Origin: Theropithecus gelada | Lineage: Eukaryota; Chordata; Mammalia; Primates; Cercopithecidae | Assembly (NCBI RefSeq): GCF_003255815.1 | Contig: NC_037680.1 | Span: 24,086,470 to 24,150,469 of the forward strand | DNA length: 64,000 nt | Reading direction: 5' to 3' | In this document: positions 48,640 to 60,237 of the stretch, one piece after another | How positions within the stretch are numbered: position 1 is the first letter of the stretch | Layout of the letters: the number at the start of each line of letters is the position of its first letter | The notes under the pieces: generated by a model | What the model saw: only the letters and a program-made list of their open reading frames with translations | What the model was told of the DNA's origin: nothing | Database searches by the model: none | Made by a program: the position numbers and the translations under genes

Positions 48640-51600
48640 ATAGAGAAAACCTTTTTGTAATGAGGAAAATGCAATTTATTAGACATATAAAAGAAAAATG
48701 TTTCCCAATCTATAAATATTTCAAAGTATGAACATATCTAATGTTAAAATATACTTAAGAAAACATTTTTCTTTCATAGGTCTAACCACCACAGAAGAGA
48801 AATTGTTTAAACCCCAGTAAGAAATCCTAGACAGGGCAGAGGTTTAGAGACCAAGTAGTCACACTCACTACTTTCACAGTAAAGAAACAAGAAGCACAGA
48901 GAGGTGATATTTCTTCTATTGTGGTTGTAATTACTTTATGATAAAGTCAGAACATGTCCTAGCACAAGCCCATTCCAAGAAACTGAATGCATATACTTCT
49001 TAATGTTGTTCTTTGTTTACATTAAATCATTGATTTTGATTTGAGTTTGGATAATTTGGTTGGCATATTTACCCACCAAATGCTCAACTGTCTCTCATAT
49101 TGTGGGTCATTTAATCTTCCGAATTCAAAAAGATTAACACAACATTGACAGCAGCCTTACACTTTATGTGGACAATGTCTGACCAGCCTTGATATGTAGC
49201 AGGAGTTTCTGTGTTTGAAGCTGTAGCTGTTTACGCATTTGAATTTCAACATGGATGATGTTGAATTACAGACTGCTTAATCAAAAATGCAAGGAAAATG
49301 AAACAAAATAAATGATTTTTGATCCAGTAAGACAACTTCTTTTAGTAAAGTATTTTTTTCCTACACAAAGTACAGAACCTTGTAAGAATTAAATAAATAC
49401 TTGTTGACTGAATTAATAAATGCATGATGTTTGGAAACACTTCCCTGATGGTATAGAATTATAATAGTTAGAATTGGCTTCAATATTTAAATAATTCTTT
49501 AAATTGATGGAATTGAGATGTCCTGAATTATAAGAATAGATTATTTTGGTTTAAACTCTTCTATTTCACAATATGTAGGTCTTATCTTGCAAATATTAAC
49601 TATGAAAACATCACATACTATTACCTGGTATTACAAACTTCTTACAATTGAAACAGCGAATATTTGCAATTTCTAAGTAGAGAATATTTAAGGTAATGAG
49701 ATCTGAATAATATTAGCTATATTTAAATGATCCATCTGTTTACTAAAAACTTAAGTCTTTTAGAAAACACTTTATAAATGCAGTTTTAATTCTTTACCAT
49801 ATTCATAGACCACTGCTTTCTTAAGAAAAGAGATTAAGTGATTCAGGTTTAGAGAAACAAATTGCTGTGCTAATCTTCAGGTATTTCTCTTCTTGACACT
49901 GCCACTAATGTCTAATCGAAGCAGCACATGCCCTATCGCAGTAGTTTTTTCATTAGTGCTCCACTACCTTATTTGTCAGGGATTTGAAATCTGGTGTAAA
50001 AAGCATACTAACCTTTAGCATTCATACAAAGCTTTCAGAAGTCCACTGGCTCTTCTAAAACAACCCACAGAATTGGCTTTCTGCAAAGTTAGGTGGTGCC
50101 ACCATTCAGAAAGACTCCAACTGTAATACAGGAGTGAATGGTGGCATTTATAGACTTGTTTTTAAGGTTCCTAGAAATAAAGAGCCAGGTTTCCCTATGA
50201 CATGAACTATTGAGAAGCCTGGAGGAGGATGGGTGGATCTGTCCCACAGTGGTAAGGTGTTTACTTTGACCTTAATTTTTTTTTTTTTTTTAACAAAATT
50301 GTTAAGTATAACTTAAAAGCCAGGTTTCCAGCTTTCTTTGATAGTTGGATATCTGCCAAAACTGGGTTCTCTTCCTCTCTTGGCACTAACCTGCTCGTGC
50401 TGGGTAGAGGCTGCCTCTTTAGATGAGGCAGGTGCCATTTAATTTGCCACACTCTGCCTCTGCCCTCGCCTGCTTCATGAGTTTATTAATACATTTCCTG
50501 CTCTGTTGCTCTGTCGGTATGGACATTATTTTTTAACCTCTGTCAAAGGACGAAAGCATTGTTGGTGCTTCCTTCTGCTCTAGGTGTGTTTCATAACTTG
50601 AGTCAACATTTAATTCCATATTGCATTAGAAAGTACACTGAAATTTCAATAGGTAAATTTCTTTTATATCTTTTTAAGTCTGAATTATTACAAATTTTCA
50701 GCATTTATTTTATATATTTTTTCTCCTTTTAAGGAAATTATGAAAGGTTTCCTAACCAGTCTTTCTCACTACTGCAGTCTTTGTTGCTCTCCCTATTTTC
50801 TGAACTCTTGTAGCATTTATTCTCTCTATCTAAGAATTTAGCTCTTAAGATTGACTCTATGATGTTGTTCTAAAATTCTAGCGAACGTGTTAAACCTTTT
50901 TCTCCATGAAAGGCAGAGATAATGCCTTTTACTTTCCTTCTGTCATAGAGCCTAGCAAAGTTCTGATACACAGCAGATCTGAAGTGTGCTAATTGGTTAT
51001 GTATTTTCCAGTGTCATACGATTTAATCTAAAACATTAATTTTCTTTAGCACAAAAATCATGTATATGGCAAGTCAAATAATACCAATTTCTTTTTCATG
51101 TCTTAAAAAAAGAAATATTTCTAATGAATGCACAACATAAAAATCTAAGTTCTTTCCTTGAATTCCTATTGCCTTATACATGTCTTCTTACCACTACTGA
51201 GGCAGTGTTGTCCTCTTTTAATTTCTCTATTAACTATAATTAGGCTCATGCATGTGCTGGCCAGGTGGGTTTTCTCAAACACTCACAATTCTGTATTCCA
51301 GGCTAGCAATAGACTTACATTAAGCTACAGATTTGAAGCAGAATCTAACATTATAAGCTGTAGAAAGTTCCAGTGCCACCACAATTCATTTCGTCCACTG
51401 AGGTTTTCAGCAGGCAGCACTTTTAATAAGCCAGGCTTGGCATTTTTCAAGGAATACTTTGGGATCCATTTTTGAAAGCAATATTGGTTATGATTCCACA
51501 GCTGGAAGATTTCCGAGAAAATAACGTTTGTCCTCCTGAAAGTATGCTTGGTTCATACAGCATAAGGAACACAAACAATTCTGAGCAGCCAGTTCTAAAT

Positions 51601-52915
51601 TTTACCATAGCATATCCCTCACAGGTAATTTTCCAATGGCATTGTAATGGGAGCATGAGAGAGTAGTAGAATTAGTTTCGTTTTAACCTTTTATTTTATT
51701 TTATTTTGTTTTTTAAGACACATATACTTGCCTGCATCACATATATTTTAGTGCATTAACATAGATTTTGTTTGTAAGTTTCTTATGAAAAATATTTACA
51801 AAGAAACAAAACAGAACTGACAATCTTCCTGTGATCCTACAGGGCATTAGATCGTCTCAGGTACTGGCTGCTGGTTTAATAAAAGGATAGGATTTCCATT
51901 TACTCCAGGCAGGCTTAATGTATTGTTCTCGGAGTGAGACAGTCAGAATGAGTCAGGAGCCAAAGAATACACTTTATAGACACAAATAATCGTAAATTCA
52001 GAATGTCACCTTTAGGCAGAGGCATTTTTATTATTGTTAGTGGAGCTGCTGAGTAGGTTTGATGTTTTATTCTCTTGAGGACTCAATGTTCCCGAGTCCT
52101 GGAGCCCTGTCTTTATCAGGCTCGCAAGGAGGGAGCCCAGCCAAACTTGCTTCCTATACTTCTCTATGATTGATAGCAGATGGCATGCTTTAAAATAAAC
52201 CTATCCATTAGCAGTCCTCAGTGTTTTTACTCAAGGCATTTACAACTGTCTCAAGCAAAAAACACATTCACTCCATGAGCTAGTTTCAGTCCACAACAGC
52301 TGTACAGGTGCAAATCTCTCATTAACTCTTAAATAGTAGTGAAATAAACAATGGCTTTTCTCTTACTTTCTTTAAGGGAGTATACTTCAGAGCTGCCGTG
52401 GAATTACTCTCCTCCACAATGGAGCTTCAAAGGATGGAGGTTTATTAAAACTGAGCTATATTATGCAATGATATGCTTGTCCCAGGATTGCATAGCTTAT
52501 GTGTATGTTACAGTTTAAAAGTTTCTTTCTGTGCTCACAGATTTAGTGGTAAATTACCAGTCTCACAGGGGTGTTTCTGAAAAGGCAGAAAAGAAAGGAA
52601 AACTCAGCAAGGGTCCCCAGCAGGGCTCAGGTGCCTGGTTTCATGCCTCTGAACTCAACATGTCATGGTGTCATCCTCCTCACCTCGCTCTTCCTGCTCG
52701 CAAAGGGAGTATTCATGCTGAGCTTTTACCAGTATGAGTTAATGGTTTATTTTTAGGCAGCCAGTGGCATTTCCTTGCATATTGGTAATTAGACAAAAGC
52801 AAAGTCATTTTCAAAATTAGTTTTTCACCCATACTGAACACAGGTGAGAGGGTTAGCATCAGGACTTTGATTTGCACTCAAAGGGAGGAAAAAAAGCTTT
52901 GTCATTTGAAGAGTG
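48640..52915. other. Long unassigned stretch
   Basis: Mostly single-copy by eye. It includes a possible LINE/MIR tail 'gaattaaataaatacttgtt' (49387-49425), a T15 run at 50277-50291 and a (TTTTA)n tract at 51689-51710. A GC-richer patch lies at 52085-52145. ORFs at 51158-51666 on both strands have no family likeness or good splice context. Confidence 0.4.
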
Positions 52916-52919
52916 TGAT

Positions 52920-53045
52920 TATTCAAACAGAGCTTACCTTGTACCAGGTATTGTTCTAGAGGCTTACAAAAGTTAACTTATTTAATCTTATCAACAACTC
53001 TTGAAGAAACTAGTGATAATCCTAGTTTTACAGGTGAGTAAGCCA
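52920..53045 (-). repeat. MIR SINE, antisense
   Basis: 'gtaccaggtattgttctaga' 'ggcttacaaaagttaactta' 'tttaatcttatcaacaactc' and 'ttttacaggtgagtaagcc' follow antisense MIR order. Confidence 0.7.
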
Positions 53046-53114
53046 CTATGTGCTGTTATCTTTGTTATAATAAAAAGTGAGACCCTAATCAGAGTATTTC
53101 CTAGAAGGGGGAAT

Positions 53115-53398
53115 TGAGAGCCTGGAATCAGAGGCTTTAGTGCCGGTGTTCACATTCTTGCTTCAGCAGTTACTCTGTGTGACTGTGACATAATAGCATA
53201 ATGTTGGACTGCCCTCTCTCTCAGGGTCCTCAGTTACTATTTTATAACCTTACTTTGGCCTAAGAATTGGCCCTATCTAATATGGCTGTTGTGATGATTG
53301 GATAAATTAGTGTTTGTATAATGCTTAGAACAATGCCTGGTACTCAGAATGTGCCATGTAAGTTTTAGCTGTTGTGTCATCATCACCATTATTATTCA
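53115..53398 (+). repeat. MIR SINE
   Basis: 'agagcctggaatcagaggct', 'ttactctgtgtgactgtgac', 'ggctgttgtgatgattggat' and 'gcttagaacaatgcctggta' span the full MIR order, ending in 'atcaccattattatt'. Confidence 0.8.
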
Positions 53399-53519
53399 AG
53401 ATATTAGATTGACATTAAACACTTGATGTAAATTAGGCTTCTCTGAAATTATCTTCTATGTCTGGGACTGTATGTTTTGAAAAAACTTAATGTCCAAACA
53501 AAACAATTCATTTGTTTTT

Positions 53520-54138
53520 ATTTCACACTTTATTAATCAGACACATACATAGTTGCCAATCAGAGGCCCTGATCAGCATGAGGTAATAAGAGTTTTCATA
53601 GGAAATTGATAAGATTTTGCCCCAAAGCAAAGTAATTTGACATTCTAGCTTTAGTAGCCTTATTATTGGTGAATGTGCTATTCCCTTAGGCCTTCTGAAA
53701 TAATGAAACTGGTTAATAGAACCCCTCATTACAGCCTTCCATGGGTCCCCATGGGCCCATGCTGCCATGATAGGTAAACCTGAGCCAAAATATCTCTTCA
53801 ATGGGCAGCTGGAGAGGCAAAGCCATAAAAGTCATAAAATATATCTCATGACTGCCCTTCCCCATGCTATTTTATAGAAGGTAGTCTGTGTTAAAAACAT
53901 TTTCAACAAAGACTCACATGATAGAGGCATGCCATTGATTTCCCAATGAATAGTATAGATAGTTCTGGAAAATATGATGGAAGAATCCAAGTGTGCATGA
54001 GGTACTTCCATTGTAATGACTGTCATGGTTCTCATGCGCTTCCTCACCAGAAACCTTTTTGTAGAGACAACTGCTTTCTTATCTTGCAAATAAGTTTCGG
54101 AATAAATATATCTGAATAAAAGGCAAAAAAAAAAAAAG
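53520..54138 (-). other. Unassigned segment with AATAAA and A/T run; origin unknown
   Basis: On the minus strand two open frames (54089-53832 and 53801-53523) lie in tandem, followed by 'attaataaagtgtg' near 53530. An A13 run on the plus strand sits at 54124-54136, the wrong end for a poly(A) tail of a minus-strand transcript. It may be an old retroelement piece or coincidence. I recognise no protein. Confidence 0.2.
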
Positions 54139-56007
54139 GGTTAAGTGATAAGGGGAAATAATAGGTAAAGAATAACATCTATTAGGACTGGGATATTTTA
54201 TATTGGATATTTAGTAAAAATATTAGTATAAATACTAGATATCCAGTGATTACAATTGCAACAACTACTTGGTTACCTGAAATATTTCATTAGGATTTCT
54301 AAAAAGTAATTCTATATTGGGTGTGGTTATAGAAGGTAAATGCTGGGCCAATGGATATTCCATACTTCTTCTTGTAAGCTTCAAGGGAATGTGGTTAGTA
54401 ATTTGAGATTACTCAAGGGCATTTTGGTGTGCAGTTTTAGGGGAAGTTGGTACATTAATGGTTCCTCTACACTTCATTACTAGTTTTAGTATCACACTGA
54501 ATGGGATTAAGTCAGTTAGATTTATAAACTTTCTAAACAGAGAGAAAGAAGCCTAAGGAAGGGGGCTTAGGAAAAACAGTATACTTGCAGAAGTAAATGT
54601 CCTACAGAGAGAAATTAAGTTTTAAGAATTTTTTTTTTTTTCCAGAAAGGTAGAAATTAGAAGCTTGCATCGATTTATGAATATGTTTAAACATTAAGAG
54701 GTTTTGGTAGAATGAATTGATTCATTCCATCTAGGACTATATTATTGTTGAAGTGAATTGTGTTTTCATTACATTCATTAGTTACATAGTTTCATTTTGT
54801 GAAATTTAAAATAATTAGTATTTGGAGAGTAATGGGTGAAAGAAAATGCAAGAAACTGCATATCAAGATACTCACATTCTACAAAAAAAGCAACTTTGCA
54901 TTTGTCTACTCTTCAACCAAGTCCTCTCTCTCTCTCTATTTCTAACAGTAAGCTCGCTATGTCTCAATTCCTCAACTGTAGACTGAGAAGGATGGACTGA
55001 ATCAGAAAATCAAATGACTGGCAGGAGGGCTTATACCCATCTCCCTCCCTCCACCCTAGTCACGACAGGCAGCAATCACGGATCACAGACTCTCCCTGCT
55101 GAGCCAGTGTGAGGCCTCCGAATTCCCGAGGCAGTGACCAAAGCAGCCTTCCTGTGGTCCCCATAACTCAAACTGAACTTGAAATGAGACATGTTGGCTA
55201 GCCCCTAGTCTCTAAAATTCGAATGTTCTAAATAGTCCTCCTTTGAGGTGATAGCTAGGTTTAATTGGGCAGATGTGTTAAATGGAGAAATAGATAAATA
55301 GATAATTCATATTCTGGTAAATATGGCATAAATGTTGGTGTCTTTATATTGCCTTTTTATTGTCACTGACTGCAATCCTAGGAGGAATCTTCCTAGTAGG
55401 AAAATTTTGACATTTTCTCACGTATTGATGTATTTACTATTATGTTTTTAGAACTGCTGAACCTATTGTTTTCTTTGTGTTCGTCACTTGGCCTCTGATC
55501 TAAAATCACCTTAAAATATTTTCTGCTAGTTTGTACCCAGTCTATGGTTCTTCTAGTTTGATCTAAAAGTTGTGTTTTCAATGTTCTCTTCAATAGCTAT
55601 TTATCCCTTGAGCCCCTTTCTAGAACATCACTTGTTGTAGTTTTGTTAAAAACTTGAAATTACACATTTCTAAGTAGTGCATATCTGTCTCTATTCCTTT
55701 CTGGGCCCTATTTCATTGGAAAGTTTTAGAAGTTGCAGTTTGTTCCCGACTATGGGCCACAATTGGGTTCCTGTGCATTATTAGTCCTGTGTCAGTGTAG
55801 GCAAGAGTTACGCAGAGCTTTCTAATGTGAGCAGCAGCCTTTTTAAAATCATAAAATTATATTTAGCTTATGAAATGTCACTGATAAATGTGTAACCTAT
55901 TGAATTATCTAAAATGATAGCAATTTCTTAAGCATATATTGAGTTTAGCACCACTCCTTGCAATCATCTCTTTTAAATAGAGGAGCAGATGGGGAAAATC
56001 AACTAAT
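54139..56007. other. Unassigned stretch; GC-richer patch at 55021-55200
   Basis: Mostly AT-rich and single-copy by eye, with a (CT)n at 54924-54937. The patch 55021-55200 is GC-richer and holds several CpGs, but no exon or repeat family could be assigned to it. Confidence 0.4.
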
Positions 56008-56155
56008 CTTCCTCCTCCTCCTCCTCCTCCTCCTCCTCTTCCTCTTCCTCCTCTCCTTCTCCGTCTCCTTCTTCTCCTCCTCCTTCTCCTTTTCCTCCTC
56101 CTCCTCCTCCTTCTTCTTCTTCTTTTCTTCCTTTTTTTTTTTTTTTTTTTTTTTT
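56008..56155. repeat. Polypyrimidine (CCT/CTT)n tract joined to an Alu tail
   Basis: About 150 bases nearly all C/T on the plus strand: (CTC)n, mixed CTT/CCT, then a T21 run that is the A-tail of the adjoining reverse Alu. The single plus-strand purine is the G of 'tccgtctc'. Low complexity explains the long ORFs on both strands here (55905-56272). Confidence 0.97.
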
Positions 56156-56305
56156 CAGACACAGTCCTGTTCTGTCACCCAGGCTGGAGTGCAGTGGCAT
56201 GATCCTGGCTCATTGCAACCTCTGCCTCCCGGATTCAAGCGATTCTCATGTGTCAGCCTCCCAAGTAGCTGAGATTACAGGTGTGGGCAACTGTGCCCAC
56301 CCCCC
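56156..56305 (-). repeat. Truncated Alu (right monomer only) or FRAM, minus strand
   Basis: Body 'ctgttctgtcacccaggctg' .. 'gattcaagcgattctcatgt' .. 'aagtagctgagattacaggt' .. 'gggcaactgtgcccacc'. It stops where the left monomer would begin, so it is either 5'-truncated or a free right monomer. Confidence 0.88.
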
Positions 56306-56769
56306 AACTTCTGGTATACCTTTGAATAACACTTTACATTTTGTGGGGTGCTTTTCTGTTCCAGTTACCAGCATTAAGAAAATGTGGTCTTGTGAATATG
56401 ATTGTGAGTTAGAATTTAGTAGACAGATTTTGGCTCTTCCCTGATTCTATCTCTATGACTTAAGTAACAATGACCAGTGGCCACAATCAGGGTTTCAACT
56501 CTGTAAAACAGGTGTGATGTTGCTAATTTTGTTTGTGTGTGTGGTAAAAATCAGTATTATCTCAGGCTATTTGCCTTAAGCTTTTTATAAGAAGAAAGCC
56601 GTAGTAGCATGCAAGAAGCTACTGGCAATGATCATCTAGGATGTTTGTTTCTCACTCCTATGTTCCCTGACTAACAAAGAAATAATGAAATTGTCCTTGA
56701 GCCAGGGGAATGGCTGGATGGTGCCAAGGATTTGGGTTGAATCCCCAGTGATGTTTGACATTTGTGTTA

Positions 56770-56849
56770 ATCAGTTGGGTTTCTTGTCACCTAGAGTAAT
56801 GTTAAGTTGATCAGTTGGGTTTCTTGTCACCTAGAGTAATGTTAAGTTG
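56770..56849. repeat. Perfect 40-bp tandem duplication
   Basis: The unit beginning 'atcagttgggtttcttgtca' occurs at 56770-56809 and identically at 56810-56849, with no spacer. Confidence 0.97.
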
Positions 56850-57324
56850 GTTTTGTATTGGTCAGCACAATGAAACAAGCAAACATTTTAAAAATGTTGA
56901 ACATTTAGCAAACTAACAGTTATAGGTCTTTATATCCAAAGGCAATAAAACATTGTTATATGATTAAAAATAAACATAATTTACATTGACAATAAATAAA
57001 TGTATACTTTAACTCATTGGAAATGTGAGTAAATAGATTAGCAGTAATTAACACATAGTACTTTAAATATTTTGATTGTTTTAAAAGCTAATTTTTCTAT
57101 TGGACATTTACAGTGGGGCAACCAGGGTATTAATGAATCAGGTTCTGGATGGCTATCAATTTTGATAAAAATCAGGTCAAATCAGGTCAAAAGGCTTGCT
57201 CATACAATTTCCTCTTGGAGAAATTTCCTTGTGACTATTCCCAAGAAGACTAAAAAGGAAAGAAAAAAAAAAAAAAACAAACTTCTATAATAAACAAAAT
57301 AGCAATATAACTTTATACAGAACG

Positions 57325-57572
57325 TTTATTTTCAAGGGATCCCAGAATGCTTATAAACCGTTATTCAAATCATGTACAGGAACCACTGAAGCACAACCAC
57401 ATTTTGGAGCCAGAAGAGGAGCTGAAATGTCAATTGGAGAGGACATTCCTGCTCTAAAAGGGGTGTGGTCTGCATGACCTAATAGGGCTTTCCTGGCTCT
57501 GATTTCTGCACGGATGTGTGGGTAGAATGCCTCTGCTTTGGAGCTGCACAAGGCTAGGCTGTATTCCTGTGG
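57325..57572 (-). other. Candidate terminal exon (unconfirmed)
   Basis: Minus strand: a pyrimidine-rich 'cttttcatcttccacag' (AG at 57568-57567) precedes 71 open codons from 57566 to a TAA at 57353-57351, and AATAAA follows at 57330-57325, about 20 bases past the stop. The open frame continues upstream to an ATG at 57617 through the acceptor. Predicted residues are mixed, with no motif I recognise and no signal or membrane segment. Against it, plus strand 57455-57510 ('gcatgacctaatagggcttt'..) resembles a SINE segment of MIR type, also seen near 61915. The layout could therefore be chance or an exonised SINE. No partner exon is established. Confidence 0.2.
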
Positions 57573-57811
57573 AAGATGAAAAGTTAAGGCAAATATAATA
57601 GTGGAAAGAAGAGGCATGGAATAAGGACTGTTGATGTTCCAGTCACCAAATGGCAGTGACTACACCATAGTCAACAGTGGTTTGGGCTCCTTGCCCCTAG
57701 GGTAGAACAACTCTGGGCCAGGTGCTATTTGAGCTAAGTTCTCTTATGGAAATTTTTGCAGGAAACAATGTAATGCCTGTAATAACAGATTAGACTAGTT
57801 CACACATAGGA

Positions 57812-57925
57812 CCCTAGAATGTTAGAGAGGATGGAGCTTAGAGATTATTCAGTCAAAAACCTTCATTTTGTCTTTGAGTAAACTAGAACGCTCTGAGGGA
57901 AAGTGAGAGCTACCCTAGATCAATA
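57812..57925 (-). repeat. MIR-type SINE, antisense, split by Alu
   Basis: 'ctagaatgttagagaggatg' 'gagcttagagattattcagt' 'cttcattttgtctttgagta' follows the antisense MIR-like order '..agaatgttagagctggaagg..catcttacagatgag..'. After the Alu, 'agcttagtgagtcagtag' (58141-58158) continues it. Confidence 0.6.
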
Positions 57926-57930
57926 TCAGA

Positions 57931-58094
57931 ATCTTCTACAAAAAAATTAGTTGGGCATGGTGGCATGCACCTGTAGTCCCAGCTACTTGGAAGGCAGAGG
58001 CAGGAGAATTGCTTGAACCCGGGAGGCGGAGGTTGCAGTGAGCCGAGTTCGTGCCACTGCACTCCAGCCTGAGCAACAGAGCGAGACTCCATCT

Positions 58095-58141
<47 letters not shown>
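57931..58141 (+). repeat. 5'-truncated Alu with A46 tail
   Basis: It begins inside the left monomer ('tacaaaaaaattagttgggc'), has the full right monomer to 'gcgagactccatctc', and ends in an uninterrupted run of about 46 A. The pure tail suggests a young or recently expanded A tract. The minus ORF 57910-58092 is an Alu frame. Confidence 0.93.
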
Positions 58142-58144
<3 letters not shown>

Positions 58145-58309
58145 TAGTGAGTCAGTAGTTACATCTCCTGTGCAATTGGAGAATGAATTCTAAAATCTTT
58201 CTAAGAGTTCTTTCGGCAATTCTGTTGACCAAGAGATTTATGCCCTCAAAAAGCAACTTGTCTTATTGTTGGAAGTCTCCCCTTAGGAACATTCTTCAAA
58301 AATACTTAT

Positions 58310-58640
58310 TATTTCATTGCTTTAATATACATTTATTGAGTGCCAACTATTTGCCAGAAATTAAGCAAGGTGTTGAAACACAAAGGAGGATAATAATAAA
58401 ACAATAGCACCTCGCAGTTATTGGAATCACATACACGTCAGTTAGTAGGTGCTTTACATATATTAATTCATTTACTCCTACAAGTCCATGAAGTGGACAC
58501 TATTATTTTTCCTGTTACAGGCAAGGAAGACAGCACAAGTAACTTGCCAAAGATAAGTGGCTAATAAGTGGCAGAGCGAGGGTTTAAAGCAGGCATATTG
58601 GTGCTGTAGCCCATGCACTTAGCCCCAACATCATGCTGCT
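58310..58640 (-). repeat. MIR SINE, antisense
   Basis: 'tttattgagtgccaactatt' 'tgccagaaattaagcaaggt', 'taattcatttactcctacaa', 'acttgccaaagataagtggc', 'taataagtggcagagcgagg' and 'catgctgctctctgac' cover the antisense MIR order nearly end to end. Confidence 0.85.
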
Positions 58641-58710
58641 CTCTGACTCACCAGCTAACCAAATAAATAAATGACAGTGATGAGGTAAATAAACAGGATT
58701 CTGTAAGAGG

Positions 58711-58733
58711 CTTAATGAGGAACCCTCATTAAG
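58711..58733. repeat. Perfect 10-bp hairpin, 3-nt loop
   Basis: 'cttaatgagg' (58711-58720), loop 'aac', exact reverse complement (58724-58733). Not followed by a T run; a eukaryotic context gives no terminator role. Confidence 0.9.
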
Positions 58734-59184
58734 TCACAGTGCTCAAAAAAGATGCTTTGAAGGAAGGGAAGATTTCCAAGGAACTGGTCATGAGAACAAC
58801 CCTTTACAGAGGGAATAACAAGTGGCAAAACTTCCTGAATGAGGGTGGGGAAGAACCTGATGGGTTTTGGAGCTCAAACTTTCTTCCTCTAACGTTCACC
58901 AATTTAATCTTTCCCTACATAGAGTACATTGAGTTCCCTTGTTATTTACATTTGTTTTGTGGATAAGTTAGGCTTTTTCTTTTTAAGAGTATTATTTAAA
59001 CCATTGATCACTAATTTTATAAGCAAGCCTTTGCCTGTTAATAAAGCCTTTTGTAAAGACTATGAGTTTCGTCCTTCATCTCTGCTGCTTTTATTTTCTG
59101 GCACCTCAACTGATGCCTTCCTCTTTCAAATAACCATGTTTGCTAAAAATTATCACCACTGATTCTTGGCAAATTAAGGGAGTG

Positions 59185-59381
59185 AATGAAAATATATTTA
59201 GTGTCTACTATGTGTCAAGCATCATGGAGAGCATTCTAATATTTTATCTCATTTAATTCTCACACTTAAGTAAGTTGTATCACTAAATCATTTTACACAT
59301 GGAGGCCCTGAGGCCCAGGGAGATTAACTTTGCCTGAGGCCACCCAACTGATTAGTAGCTAACCCAAGATTTGAAAAATAG
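59185..59381 (-). repeat. MIR SINE, antisense, interrupted by Alu
   Basis: 'tttagtgtctactatgtgtc' 'aagcatcatggagagcattc', 'cacatggaggccctgaggcc' 'cagggagattaactttgcct' and 'gattagtagctaacccaaga' follow antisense MIR order and stop at the Alu start. Confidence 0.85.
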
Positions 59382-59655
59382 GGGCCGATGCAGTGGCTCA
59401 CACCTGTAATCCCGGCACTTTGGGAGGCCAAGGCAGGCGGATCATGAGGTTAAGAGATCGAGACCATTCTGGACAACATGGTGAAACCCCGTATCTACTA
59501 AAAATACAAAAATTAGCTGGGAGTGGTGGTGTGTGCCTGTAGTCCGAGCTACTCAAGACGCTAAGGCAGGAGAATTGCTTGAACCCGGGAGGTGGAGGTT
59601 GCAGTGAGCCGAGATCGCGCCATTGCACTCCTGCCTGGCTACGGAGTGAGATTCC

Positions 59656-59689
<34 letters not shown>
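59382..59689 (+). repeat. Full-length Alu (S/Y-like)
   Basis: Starts 'gggccgatgcagtggctcac', carries 'gatcatgaggttaagagatc' (AluSc/Y-like), ends 'gtgagattccatctt' plus A29. The minus-strand ORF 59398-59628 is an Alu frame. Confidence 0.95.
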
Positions 59690-59692
<3 letters not shown>

Positions 59693-60004
59693 TCCGCTTG
59701 ATTCCAAAAATTGCTCAATTCTTTTCTATCTATAACTCACCCAAGACTATGTATAATCTTACCTATGGCATGGTTTCCTAAGACAGGGCAGGATCTTCAG
59801 TGGAGTTGAGGGCCTGAGGAAGAGGCACACTTCTTCCTCAAGGGCAATCCATATGAAAAAATGGAGAGTAGAAGTTTAAAAAGGTACCCCACTTTTCACA
59901 ATCCCTGTCTCTCTTTTTCCAGTTGCAAATCACTGAATGCTACCGTGTTTCCTTATGATACTCAGTGTTTAAGCATTTATAACAGTAACAGCACAAATTA
60001 TGTA

Positions 60005-60150
60005 GCTGCTAATATTTATTGAGGACCTCCTGTGTGTCTGGTGTGTTGGTTTTATTCAGTTATCCCAGAAACTCTGTATCAGATGTTATTATATTCCTTA
60101 ATTTACCAATAAACAAATTAAAGCACATAGGAGTTGGTTGACTTTTATGG
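60005..60150 (-). repeat. MIR SINE, antisense
   Basis: 'tatttattgaggacctcctg', 'ttatattccttaatttacca' and 'aaattaaagcacataggagt' follow antisense MIR. Confidence 0.65.
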
Positions 60151-60170
60151 TTCCTGCTTTTTCTCCCTGT

Positions 60171-60237
60171 ATCTATATCTATAGATCTATATCTCTATCT
60201 ATATATCTATATCGATCTATTTATCTGTCTATCCATC
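60171..60237. repeat. (TATC)n imperfect microsatellite
   Basis: About 67 bases of TATC/TATA units with interruptions such as 'tagatc' and 'tcgatc'. Confidence 0.93.

Noticed and set aside
53520..54138. Possible processed pseudogene with AATAAA
   Set aside because: The A run is at the wrong end for the strand of the AATAAA and open frames, and no target duplication was found; kept only as an unassigned segment.
55905..56272. Arg/Glu/Leu/Ser-rich ORFs on both strands
   Set aside because: Produced by the polypyrimidine tract and the Alu tail.
58711..58733. Hairpin as a transcription terminator
   Set aside because: No T run follows, and such terminators are not expected in a primate genome.
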